Assembly: GCA_034638255.1 (NCBI GenBank)
Contig: JAWPGT010000012.1
Span: 558,001-622,000 of the forward strand
Reading direction: 5' to 3'
DNA: 64,000 nucleotides
Source: Coprinus comatus
Lineage: Eukaryota; Basidiomycota; Agaricomycetes; Agaricales; Agaricaceae
The position numbers and the translations under genes were made by a program. Positions 1 through 10,539 of the stretch are shown one piece after another (the stretch's first letter is position 1; every line of letters starts with the position of its first letter). The notes under the pieces were generated by a model, which was not told where the DNA came from, ran no database searches, and saw nothing but the letters and a program-made list of their open reading frames with translations.

Positions 1-484
1 CGTAAATGTAATTGACTCCTTTTGAAAATGCGGGTTGACAACCAAAATATGAAACCTTTCTGAGAAGAGAAGTTATTAAAGTTATTAATAAGTTGTAGCT
101 AGTCACAGTGACCATCACTCACACTGTTTAGGAAATTCCTATTTTTCAATATAATTCCATCCATGGGGGTTTGAGTTTAGTTTGATTCAAAACTGCCACA
201 TAAAAAAGAACAAGAGAATAGAGAAGCAATTCTTACAACACAAGGCTGATAAATAGGTTACCAAAAATGATACTAAATGACATATTTGTACCAATAAAAT
301 AGTCAAAAATTTTGGCAGTCAGAAAAACTCGTGGGAAAATTATGAAAAGTGTCTTATTCGACTCCTTTTGAAGTTGTGAGTAATCTGACAAAGTTTGGTG
401 GGATTCTAACGAGCCATTGGGGTATAAATAGGGGATAAGTGAAATTGTCGATTTCGCTTGTCCGCGACTGTACACACGAAATTG
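1..484. other. No gene recognised, left flank of mobile element
   Basis: AT-rich sequence outside the left inverted repeat. A minus-strand open frame at 233-616 crosses into the inverted repeat but has no recognisable motif and no partner exon. I see no gene here. Confidence 0.5.
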
Positions 485-674
485 GATCGCAATCAGGGGG
501 CAACCGTCCGAGCAATCCGTGAAATCAACCCCGTTTGACAGCTGTTGACGTTTCTTTGTACGGATCACATCAAGGTCACACCAGGTCACCATCAGTACGG
601 TTGGCTGGACGTCCACGGCAGGATTTTGCCAAATTCAGCTCCCGCACGTGAGTTGTTTGTTGTGAGGCCACACA
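485..674 (+). repeat. Left inverted-repeat arm (outer 485-532, inner 596-674)
   Basis: The outer 48 bp is the reverse complement of 7291-7338 with about two mismatches. The inner 79 bp is the reverse complement of 6381-6459 with about four or five mismatches. The two parts are separated by 63 bp here and by 831 bp on the right. Confidence 0.75.
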
Positions 675-882
675 AGGACCATGGCAACATAGATATATCA
701 TATGAATAATATCACTGATTCTAAGTAGGTTCTCGTATTGTTGTATCATACTCCAGTAACTTAGTATAGTAAGTTGTTGGAGGTACCAAGACCAACGTCC
801 ACATGATACTCAATAGCTACCAAGTACCACTACCTATTATAAGTCTATAACTTCCCCCCGAATCCTGGTTTGGGAGATCAAT

Positions 883-2522
883 TCATTCAAGAGAATTAAT
901 CCATACCAACATCTGATGAAAGATACCCCAACCGTTAGAGAGTTTTGTGAGATCCGGTGCTCCAACCGCATCATAAGCCTCTTGTGCTATCTTCTCGAAT
1001 TCATCATCAACCCATCTCATTGCCGCAGACCGAGAAACTAGGATTTCCCCTCGGAGACCATCAATGAGAGACTGATTGACTAGTATACGACAGTCTTCAG
1101 CAGGAAGCTCTGGACATGTAAAAGCATGTCTTGGTGTTGTATTTGATGCATTGGTCTTCAGTTTCTGGCCACGTATTCTATGGTTATTCCAGTACTCAAC
1201 AAAAATATCAAGTTGGCGTTGAACTATACGTGACCAGAGCCAGTAGAATAGGTTCCTAGAATATAGTTCGCTGATCAGTAATATGAAATCGAACTATAAA
1301 AACAGTGTGTGTACAGACTCATGAATAGGAGATCCAGGTCGAAAGCCACCACTTTGGTATCCTTCACGAATGGTCTCTTTCATGGTTAAGCCTATATGTT
1401 TGGTAAAGAAATTCCAGAGACTTTCGATTGGGGTGTTATGTATACTCTTGAGATGAGTTACTGGTGGGAAAACCTCAGGATTGATATCTGGAGTACAAAC
1501 CTCCCTTTTAAAGAGTTATCAGTTGTTATCAAGGAATAGTAATGAATACTAGGAGCATACCGAAGTGCTGTTTGGAGTGCATATAAAACCCCAGTCTCTG
1601 AACCTTTATCAACGACAAAGCTAATAGGGATAACTAGAAGTTTAAATGTAGTAATACTGTTTTTAAGCCACCATTCTAATAATAAATTAAGAGAGATTTA
1701 CGCACATTGATATTTCTCTATACAATCCAAGAAAACATGACCAATTGTTGTTTCTAATCGGTTATTTGGGACTACAACCAGATATAGAAGAAATGACGAC
1801 CATTGGTCTTTAATACCATAAATGTTAAGGCCAACACCACCCATTGCCAATGCCTGCGCATTTAACTTTTCATGTCCATCAGCATGATGTTGATGATTAG
1901 GACCAATGGCAACAAGTGGTGACCGATGAATTTGTCGACTTCCTGGAAAGCGATTGGTTAGGCCAAGAGGGGCATGAATTGAGAGTGTTTTCCGAATAAA
2001 GTCCCTAGTATGGTTTTTATCTCCAAGGCTCCAACATATGATACATTATCGATCAATTCATACCTAGGGATTAATACTCCTTTATTTGCTAGATTTGTAG
2101 CAATCGATCCAACCCCCTTCAGCCCTGCTATATCTTCAGCAACTTCTTCAAGAATAACCTGTTCTGTTAATTCATTTTTTGCTGTTTTCCGAGTACTCGG
2201 AACATTGAATATCTTGTTGAGTTCAGCCAATCGAGATTTTCTAAGAAATTTGTTGAGTTAGCTAAACTTGTTAATGTTCTACAACTATCCGAGCTTACTT
2301 TATAACAAGGTTAAACTCAGTTTCAAGACGCTGTATACGGTGTTGGACTGATAACTGCTCACATGCATATTGATGCAATGCCATAGACAAAACATCATCT
2401 GGAGGATCTGTTTCGAGCCACCAGGATTCAAGATTATGAGTATCAATGATAATCATGAATCATGACTTACAGTTCTTGTGACCATATCCATTAATTCCTG
2501 TAGGATTATTGTTCGTACTCAT
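883..2522 (-). CDS. DDE integrase-like protein (integrase catalytic core family of agaricomycetes)
   Basis: Multi-exon gene, probable recombinase of the element. I start it at the ATG at 2520-2522 (MSTNNNPTGING) and end it at the TGA at 883-885. The catalytic core is in order: HADGHEKL with the first Asp, then MGGVGLNIYGIKDQWSSF, VVDKGSETG with the second Asp, and HNTPIESLW with the candidate Glu about 43 residues further on. A tail with YWNNHRIRGQK is typical of the family, which normally reads DGHEKL, DKGSE and WNNHRIR at these places. All three acidic residues are present and the joined exons are open, so it may be active. Related proteins in agaric genomes are annotated as integrase core domain proteins. 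The biochemical mechanism of this family is not established to my knowledge; transposition is inferred from the inverted repeats around it. Confidence 0.8.
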
Positions 2523-2717
2523 GTTTCACAAGAAAAGTTCTGGTAGATATGTTGTAAGTTGTAAATGCTAGTTAGAGAATTGGGAAAATCTAAGTGGCCA
2601 AGAAAGCAATTATATATATGATAACAATGATACAAGTATGGTACAAGAGCATTTGTATCAAGGTTTGAAAGTACAAGAAAGTGCTTAGCGGATAGAGAAG
2701 AGGATGAAAGTAGTAAA

Positions 2718-5143
2718 CTAATCACTATCACTATCATCTGCTACATCTCCCATCGTCTCTTCATCTGAATTATTCTCTTCCTCATCAAGTTCTCCTTCTT
2801 CCCGATCATCATTGATTCTTGGTAGTCTAAGGCTCTTACATATACGGTTGCATTGGTGCTGATTTAGGAAGGCCTTAATGCCTTCATCACCATAATCTCC
2901 GACACCCGAGTTCCTAATAAAAGGTTATAAATATAAATACAGGGGGGAAAAATCAAAAAAAATACATTGACTTACCCAGTAGGTGAATGTGTCATTAGAT
3001 CGAATAAGACAAGAGTATCCTTTCCATCTACTGGCATTGGAGAGCCTAGAAGTCAGAGGGCATTATAGTTAGATATTAAATATACTACTATAACCTTAGG
3101 AAAGTAAAAACGGCATACCTTGTATATCTGCTAACACCAATTCACCTTTACTTGCATAATAGACAAAATGGGCAAATGCTAAGAGTGTCATTCCAACCTG
3201 ATCCTTACGATTAGGATGTTGGAGTGTACCAGTATACTTTACAACCGATTTTGTGCGACGTGGTTCTATAAGCCAGAATGCTTTGGCTTCGTTTGACTCA
3301 GAGTCAGCAAGACCAGAAGCAGTAGATAAACTTGTGCCTTTCTCCTGTATAAGAAAGCCATCCGAAACAGTAATATCTAGTAACCCATATAGATTAATAT
3401 ATAAAACAGATAATCGAGATAAAAGAACTTCACACCTATAGAGACTTCAAGCCCAGTTAAGAACTTTTTTGCTAACGTTTTAAATTCTGACAAGAGCCAT
3501 GCACTTGACTTGAGGCGAATAAGTTCTTTTTGTAAATAATCATGATTTTCTTCCCATGTTGGAGTTGAACTAGCACCAGCCTCATAAAAGCGCTTTGCAA
3601 CATAGAGTTGGGATCCTTGAGAGTTGATTAGAAACTAAGAGAACTAGTTAGTAAAAAAGATAGCTTATAGGTTTGAAATACGTACTGCATAAACTTTTTT
3701 CGTTGCACCTTCAGCAAAAACATCAAGCCCTATCCTTCCAATCTCTTGAATTTCTTGAGCTGAAGTAGGCCAAAATACCTCTACAAGACCAGTAGAGGAG
3801 TCGCATATGGCCTCAGCCTTTATGAATGTGATATCACAAAAGCTGGTAGAGGTAGATGTCGTAGTACGGATGAATGAAGATTGGAGAGGACCTAAGGTGC
3901 TATAGCGTTCTTGACCTTCAAGGGTAGATTCTGTTGCACTACGCTTACGGCGGGTTGAGGTTAAGGTGATGCTACACAATCTACCATTTGCATTCCTGTT
4001 TAAGAGTTCTTTACGATGCATAAACTAGAAAAAATTAAAACCATTATTATTGTAAATCTATCATCATTGATCGAAGATAAATAAACTTACACTTGGTTTA
4101 TCAATAAAAATTTCAAGAGACATCACCGCAGGTTGTTTAAGGCCTCCTGCTTTACGTTTTCCTTTCCCACCTTGTCCATAATATTCTGACATTTCTCCAG
4201 TAATATAACGATCATAAGTATTTCCAACAGTATCAGTGCTGGTACCAACTAAGAAAACTCGATTGTCTCCCCATCGAAGCTCAACCTCTTCACTATTAAA
4301 GCAAATATCAATACTAATAATGATAAAAGATAAATAAATGCCCATACCGCAAAAGTGCCATTCCGTTAATTTGAGACCATTGAACATTAAGATTCTTCAA
4401 TCCTTCATCAAGAACCTCTATTATAGCAAGGATAAGTTTTTAGAAATAAGTACGTGACATATAAAGTTATATATACATACCTGAGAGATATGCGTCTCGA
4501 GGCCAAGGATTGGCCCAAGTTCCCAAATCAAGACTTGTAACACTTTGTTCACGACGACTTTCACTTTTGATCCTACAAGCAAGAGAAATAGTGACTTTTG
4601 AATCATTATTCATTTGATTTGCTTTAGCATTTAGCAATGCGACTGTGTTATGAAGTGGATTTGGTGGGGGAGGCATGGATGATTTGTTAAGACGAGCAGC
4701 TAGTGCATTTCCACGTGCAAGCCGTGAAGCGGTAATAGCAGCATCGACTCTCTCTGTTATATCATCATATTAATTAATGTGTGTTATTTTTATCCAATTA
4801 AACAGTTACCTTTCTCGCCTTCTAATGGCTGGCTACTACTTCTAGAAGATATATCTGATGTTGAAGTTTGCATGCAACGACCACACAATGCTCCTGACAT
4901 GTTCTTCCAGGCCATTCCACAGCCTTGACACTGTCTAATTGTCTGAACAGTATCATAAGTTACCAAAACGTAAAAGATACATGATGAATCAAATAAATTT
5001 ACCTTCCATACTTGATAGTCTTCAGATGTAGGGTCTAATTCGGCAAGTTTGTTACACTTTCCACATAGGCCAACAACAGTCTTGTTCGGAAAAACACCTC
5101 CACAACCATCACCAGAAGGTGAAGCGCAAAGATCAGAGTTCAT
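2718..5143 (-). CDS. Alpha-type (atypical) protein kinase with N-terminal Cys-rich modules
   Basis: About ten exons, start ATG at 5141-5143, stop TAG at 2718-2720, roughly 600 residues. The N-terminus has two Cys clusters (GLCGKCNKL and CQGCGMAW followed by LCGRC), which look like small zinc modules. The C-terminal half is an alpha-kinase catalytic domain: glycine-rich FAEGATKKVYAV, the ATP-binding lysine in YVAKRFYE, LVLADIQG, then GVGDYGDEGIKAFL and the zinc-site signature HQCNRIC. These match the alpha-kinase (MHCK/eEF2K/TRPM7-type) fold and all key positions are kept. An acidic tail (EEENNSDEE) ends the protein. It would phosphorylate Ser/Thr; the substrate is unknown. Alpha-kinases are expanded in several mushroom genomes. 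Its place between inverted repeats, head-to-tail with an integrase 195 bp downstream, suggests it travels with the element. Confidence 0.85.
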
Positions 5144-5163
5144 ATGTATATTCGATAATGATA

Positions 5164-5211
5164 GTAAGGCAAGGACGTAGTAAGGCAAGGACGTGGTAAG
5201 GCAAGGACGTA
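5164..5211. repeat. Three tandem copies of a 16-bp unit upstream of the kinase start
   Basis: The unit GTAAGGCAAGGACGTA occurs three times in a row with one substitution in the second copy. It lies 21 bp upstream of the alpha-kinase ATG, so it sits in the 5' leader or promoter of that gene. Confidence 0.85.
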
Positions 5212-5564
5212 GAGTAGGCAATGATGAATGTAGGTGATTGGGATAGAAAAAGAATGATAAGATGTACATCGCACTTTTATACACAATATCTATGGCAGAC
5301 AATGCCAGGCAATTAATAAAACGACTTGAGGATCATGGATAACAACTAACGACTCACAAGAGAGAGAATAATGCTGAGAATCATTTTGAGAATAGTAGGG
5401 TGAGGCGGAAATTCAATTTGTAAACTTGCAGGACATGAGATTGGGAGCTCCTAGGCTCTAGCTGCATAGAGTTAGAATAGATATCTAACTTGGGTATTGT
5501 GGAAGGAGGATGGACTTACTGAACGAAAAACCAGAATTGCAGAAGAGGCATCTAACGAGAATCG

Positions 5565-5774
5565 CGGGAAGAGAAATTGCGGGAAGAGAAATTGCGGGAA
5601 GAGAAATTGCGGGAAGAGAAATTGCGGGAAGAGAAATTGTAGGAAGAGGAATTGCAGGAAGAGGAATTGCAGGAAGAGGAACTGCGGGAAGAGGAACTGC
5701 GGGAAGAGAGATTGTAAGAAGAGGAGTTGCGGGAAGAGGAATCACAGGAAGAGAAATTGCAGGAAGAAGAATTA
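5565..5774. repeat. 15-bp minisatellite, about 14 units
   Basis: The unit CGGGAAGAGAAATTG is repeated about 14 times. The first five copies are identical and later copies diverge gradually. Because 15 is a multiple of 3, every frame without a stop stays open, which explains the low-complexity open frames on both strands; I do not regard these as genes. Confidence 0.9.
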
Positions 5775-5807
5775 CAGTAAAGAAGGAAGACAGGAAGAGG
5801 ATCAGTG

Positions 5808-6000
5808 GGTTGGACTTGAGTAAGACTTACAAGAAAGCTAAAGCACGTTGCACAACTAATATTCTACTTGAATCATGGGAGGAGGAATCGCAGGTACCAG
5901 GAAGAGGAATCACAACAGAGAAGGAAGACAAAAGAACCAGCAGGTTGGACTTGAGTAAGAGTTACGAGAAAGCTAAGCAAGCTGCACAGCCAATTTTCTA
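5808..6000. repeat. Direct duplication of about 58 bp
   Basis: The segments at 5808-5866 and 5943-6000 are near identical. The similarity reaches back to a shared AGAAGGAAGAC at about 5781 and 5919. It adjoins the minisatellite and probably arose with it. Confidence 0.75.
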
Positions 6001-6380
6001 GTCGGGTGCAGAAGCCATAGGCTCGAGGCCATCTGAGCAGTTTAAAGGCCGTGCCATGCTTCCGATGGTTGAAAATTGGTGGGGCAGTGAACGATGACAA
6101 TTTGTGAGTGGTTATCGTGGTCGGAATCTCAGATGTGCTTCGATTCATTGAGAATTTGAGACTGAGAGGTCAACAACAACCAGGGGTTTAAGGATGTGAC
6201 TACTAGGGTCAACGACTCAACATCAGATGTTTGAAGGAGTGTGATAAACTGGTAATAGTAGGCAAGGAGTGTGGGGTTGATACGAGCAGTGAGAGGCTGG
6301 TGTTGTGTGGCCCCAGTGTGGGTAACCAGTAAGACTCGACTGACATGATAGCATCAACAAACGGATGACAGTCTGGTCCC

Positions 6381-6459
6381 TGCGTGACCTCACAACAAAC
6401 AACTCACGCGCGGAAGCTGAATTTGGCAAAATCCTGCCGTGGACGTCCAGCCAACCGTA
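6381..6459 (-). repeat. Right inner inverted-repeat arm
   Basis: Reverse complement of 596-674, including the stretch CCGTGGACGTCCAGCCAACC. Confidence 0.75.
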
Positions 6460-6496
6460 CCATCAGGTCACACAAGATAATACATACATCACGGTC

Positions 6497-7136
6497 TAGT
6501 ACTACGTTGTTGCCAATAAAATCTAATTTTCTAAATCATCGCATTGCTTCTTGCCTGTGGGAGAAGTCTGTGTTTGGGTGTATGAACGGCTTCGCTTTTG
6601 GGCCTCTGTTCGTCCTGGTGGTGTTGGTGGTGGTAAGTCATCACTTTGGGGGAGCACATATTGCATGCAAGCTTTCATTGTGTTCTCTGATTCAACAACA
6701 CCCATCGCTTCCTCCTCATCCTTTGAGATGTATACCTTCTTTCTGATCTCCTCTGAGAATCCAAATGTGCGAGGTGAATATTGAGTTGCTAGCATTTCGT
6801 TGGGATGATGTAGAATATTATGAACTAATGCAATGTACTTCCAGATGGTGACTGAAGTATCAGTAGACGAGGTCTGTAATGTTGTTCAAGATTTTGAGTG
6901 CCAAATATGATGCCACGGTTCAATGATATGGTTTTCGAGCATAGTGGACATATTGCAATTGGTTTATTTGTCTCGGGATCACAACTTCTGATCACTTGTG
7001 TATTATCAGAAAGTGTGATTGTCATTGGTAATGAAGTCTCAGCATCTTGAAAATGTGGTAGCATCAGGGGAGGACTGGCTCAAGTCTTGAGCCTCAAGCG
7101 TTGAGATGGATAAGAATGTATATAGTACTACGTTGT
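6497..7136. mobile_element. Possible nested insertion flanked by a 14-bp direct repeat
   Basis: The 14-mer TAGTACTACGTTGT occurs at 6497-6510 and again at 7123-7136, bracketing about 612 bp placed between the inner and outer right inverted-repeat arms. The left arm has no equivalent of this segment. The bracketed DNA holds the gene fragment at 6523-7064. I see no transposase or inverted ends in it, so a duplication or recombination origin remains possible. Confidence 0.4.
6523..7064 (-). pseudogene. Fragment of an unidentified Cys/His-containing protein
   Basis: Two abutting open frames on the minus strand. The first (7064 to 6825, ATG at 7062-7064) contains ICPLCSKTISLN followed by LEQHYRP, a C-x2-C ... 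H arrangement that could be a zinc finger. The second (entered near 6870, ending 6523) continues in another frame with a proline-rich, basic end (LPPPTPPGRTEAQKR). An AG at the frame change could be an intron end, but I find no convincing donor, so a frameshift is as likely. I do not recognise the family. Confidence 0.4.
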
Positions 7137-7290
7137 GAGCTGGCATGCCTACTACTGTCTGGTGCGATATCCAGGCAGTACATCAAGGTGACACATCTAG
7201 AATTCCCAGCGTGACTCTCAAAAGTTTGATTGACAGGTTGGGTCCGTGGGAACGCACCACGAAGGGTAAAAAATCTCACGACCCATCGAG

Positions 7291-7338
7291 GGGGTTGATT
7301 TCACGGATTGCTCGGACGGTTGCCCCCTGATCGCAATC
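7291..7338 (-). repeat. Right outer inverted-repeat arm
   Basis: Reverse complement of 485-532 over 48 bp. Read on the minus strand both arms can encode the peptide QGATVRAIREINP, so the arms may derive from a coding segment. Confidence 0.75.
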
Positions 7339-7859
7339 AAAAATCACAGCTAGTCTAGTGTCCACTCGTCGAAACTGTGGATGCATTATTATTCTGGTAT
7401 GTGAGAAGTAGTTGCAAGTATGCGGTGCCAATACGCAGCTTGGTACATGAAGCCTTTTTTGAAGTGTTGGCTGAACGATAATGGAAGATATGTTCAAAAA
7501 CCGCATATCCGAATTCTAGGACACCACTCGAAGGAACAGAGACTATATGGCATGACTAGGAATAACCTCAGGATTCATATATAGATGCCTTAATGCCTCA
7601 GGTTTAATTCCAGGATCTGCTGTCATATCCTCTGTGTTCAAGTTAGGTGACCTTATATTATCTCTAGTATCTTATTTTGGGTTTTCTAGACAATAGGTGA
7701 GTCTCCACAACAAAGTCTAGTTAGAAAAAAGGTGGCATTCATTGATACGTAAACCCACTGAACTGTGTCCGAGCTATTGTCCTTTGTGTCCCTCTTGATT
7801 TTTCGTAGACCTTAAAAGCGGCGGTTGGCTACCGGTGAACACCACCAAGACTTCAGACC
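7339..7859. other. Intergenic, presumed promoter of the F-box gene
   Basis: About 520 bp between the right end of the element and the first ATG of the F-box gene. No coding signal recognised. Confidence 0.4.
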
Positions 7860-9447
7860 ATGCAGAATGGCCAAGACTCAATCGATTCATCAGTCACAGC
7901 CACCCATATGGTAGTAAGTACTCTTCTGTACATCCTGTGATAACCCCTCCACTTATTCTATCGTAAATAAGTTAAAGGGCAAGTATTTGGTGCAAATTTT
8001 GAAGCACGCGGTCATGAACAAGATTGACATTTTCGACATACGACCCAACCTCTCTTTAAGGAGAGCTCTCACATTACGATGTGTTTGTCGTCACTGGAGG
8101 GATACGATAGATCGAGACCCCTCTTTTTGGAAGGAGATCTCGGGTATATCGACCAACGGTACTTTCAACTTCGCATTGGATCATACTAGAGGAATATCTC
8201 TGGACCTCTATTTTCATGGAGTATCCCTTTTCCAAAATACTCCTCTCTTCCAGAGCATAGTTGCACAGGCTTCTCGTTGGAAAACTCTCGCGCTGAACTT
8301 CAATCAACAACTTGGTATATCTATATGTCTAACCCCTCAAATTTTGTCGCAGGCAACCCTATTGACTTCTGTGTCCTTCACCTTTCCTCTCGGCCATAAA
8401 GGCCAAGACTATCAACTCAAAAGTCTCTTTGAACACGCTCCTAGTGTAACTCGTCTCAAGTTGGAAACACCGGGTCCTTTGGAGATTAAATCGATTCCTT
8501 GGGGACGGCTTACACACATCAACCTGGGTTCACATAGTTTACCCTTCGTCAATGCCGTTGCGATCTTATATAAATGTCGCAATGCACAAGTGCTCAGCCT
8601 CCGTGTAAATTCTTCTCAAATAATGGATGAATCCTATCCTGAAGTCAAACCCTGGATACCGATCTTCAATTTCCCTTACCTGACGCACCTCCGCCTTGTC
8701 GTTGGACTTTATGACCTGCAAATTGTGCAGGTCATCAAAGCTTCAAATCTACAGGAATTCGAGTTGTCCTTGCCCTATGGAACCTCCTATTTCTACGAGC
8801 GACCAACTTTCCAGTGGGATCTTAGTATAATCACTAGATTTATCGACAGAATGGACCCAACCAAACTAAGGAGGGTGATGATTTATGATTTTGATTGTCA
8901 TTTGGGATTTCAACGCTACGAATCGACTGTAAAATTCTTCGCACTTTGCACAGGTCTACGTATCCCACAGTTCAAATACTTGGTAAGAGGCATGAAGAGG
9001 GCTGACAAATATGACTTGTGCCTATTTCTAAACGGCAATATCCAACTATATAAAAATTTAGATTGCAAGATGGACCAAGACGATTTCAATTGGTTTAATG
9101 ATCCCGCCAATGTTCATCAAGTCTTTACTAACTTCGATGGACTTGAAAGCCCTCAAAATTTTGGATGCTTAATTTCGTGGGGCACAGGAGTTCCCAAGGG
9201 TGAAGCTGAAGAAGAATTGAAGTACGGTAGTTATGGCTTTGACACTCACCGCGAGACGAATTATACATTGGCTCTCTCTCCAACACATCCCAGCTGGGAT
9301 GACTTTGATAAGACTCATGTTGTTATTGAGATTTTTGATTCCGACAAGCATGTGTACCGGTATGCTCTGAACATTATGAAATATTCTATAATTCTAACTG
9401 TTTTTTTTAGCATCAAACCCGAGGATTTGAATGGAGCTAATAATTGA
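7860..9447 (+). CDS. F-box-like protein of the agaric family
   Basis: About 500 residues. A short first exon (ATG at 7860-7862) is joined at phase 0 over an intron ending near 7977 or 7983 to a long exon ending at TGA 9445-9447. The N-terminal region reads LVQILKHAV, then LRRALTLRCVCRHWRDTI and DPSFWKEIS, the pattern of F-box-like proteins that are very numerous in mushrooms. The rest looks like the poorly conserved leucine-rich region typical of the family. Such proteins link substrates to SCF ubiquitin ligases through Skp1; the substrate cannot be read from the sequence. The start is uncertain because the first half of the F-box is short. The last 20 codons include a T-run before AG (about 9400-9410) that could be an intron end. 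Confidence 0.75.
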
Positions 9448-10539
9448 TTTATTTCTACGTGGTAAAGATACAAGTTGCGATCTGAGTTGAATATACAAAC
9501 CTTTGATAGGACAGTCTGAAAATAAGGTGTAGGGTTTATGAATTAGAACGCCCTCGAAGATTTCCCGTATATTCATAGTGATCGGAGTATTTTCGTTCAA
9601 CTCAGTGAGATGGTCTAAGATATCGGGGGTCGAAGCCATAGTACCATCGTTGAACTGACTAAGTTATTATCTAGCATATACAAGATAACAACAACAGGTC
9701 GCTCGTTATGTAGCCTCGATGATTGCGAAAGCTTACGCAGGTGGGAGGAAGGGTTTTCACTAAGTTCTAACTGTAAATATACTGGTACACTACCTTGATA
9801 TCAGAGGCTATTTATAGATTGGTTATCTCAACCCATTGTATTATTAGATGCGGCTGAATATGTGTTGCAAGAGAACAGATTATCATTTCACAGCGGGCAG
9901 CAGAGGCAACAAAATCTTTCACCAACGGAGAGAACGGCTGATAGGACCCATGGCATTGAGAGCCATAGGAAACGAGAGAGAGAGAGAGAGAGAGAGATGT
10001 GAATCCACTCGGTTCTCTTACAAAGGGTTTAAAGGAGCCACAAAAGAAGAATTTTTTCGATTGTGTACTGAGAATCTGTCACGCAATCATGCAACTGCCT
10101 GTGTAGACGTTGGTGCATACGTGAAGTCTTTGGTAATACGATCGCAATATAGATTTAAAATGTTTGAGTTCAGTGGTGAGGTATTGAACGACGATCATGG
10201 CGGTAGCAATGGTGATGAAAAATGACGACGAAACAATGATGCGAAATTGGAAATGAGGCTTTTTGGTGAGCTAAGGTATGTAGTTGAAATAGAGTGGAGT
10301 TTTTCCGGAATTGCCTACATCCATTGACATTTGGGTTTAGAACGTAGACCAGGATTGCGCGTTGGTAAATGTACTTCCTGTTACCAGTTTCAAGTTTCAA
10401 GTGACTTGATGCTTTATAACAACAATGTTGAAAACCAACAGCCTTATGTATGTAGTAAATATCAAAAATATCATGATATTACTTGCAATTAACTTTGCAA
10501 GACGATTGCTGCTGAGTCCATTTGACGGCCTCTAATTCA
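9448..10539. other. Intergenic, no gene recognised
   Basis: About 1.1 kb between convergent genes. Contains a (GA)n run at 9974-9997. Open frames at 9394-9639 (minus) and 9848-10225 (plus) have no recognisable motif. Confidence 0.4.
9974..9997. repeat. (GA)12 microsatellite
   Basis: Simple dinucleotide run, no associated gene. Confidence 0.9.

Larger units (their letters stand above)
485..7338. mobile_element. Integrase- and alpha-kinase-carrying element with split inverted repeats
   Basis: About 6.85 kb bounded by two pairs of inverted repeats. The outer pair is 48 bp (485-532 against 7291-7338) and the inner pair is 79 bp (596-674 against 6381-6459). Inside, on the minus strand, lie an alpha-type protein kinase gene and a DDE integrase-like gene, with minisatellite and duplicated DNA on the right. 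The symmetric ends and an integrase-like recombinase suggest a DNA transposon or an integrated element of a family I cannot name. The right end is longer than the left because of an apparent nested insertion at 6497-7136. No flanking target-site duplication could be identified by eye. The exact ends are therefore uncertain. Confidence 0.6.

Noticed and set aside
233..616. Minus-strand 127-residue open frame
   Set aside because: Overlaps the left inverted repeat, has no motif and no matching exon.
5164..6000. Repeats that could suggest a CRISPR-like array
   Set aside because: Units are contiguous without spacers and the organism is a eukaryote.
5485..6001. Long low-complexity open frames on both strands
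   Set aside because: They are produced by the 15-bp minisatellite, which preserves any stop-free frame; no non-repeat domain is attached.
9394..9639. 81-residue minus-strand frame starting MASTPDILDHLTELNENTP
   Set aside because: Composition is plausible, but it overlaps the 3' end of the F-box gene antisense, has no recognised family and no further exon; too weak to list.
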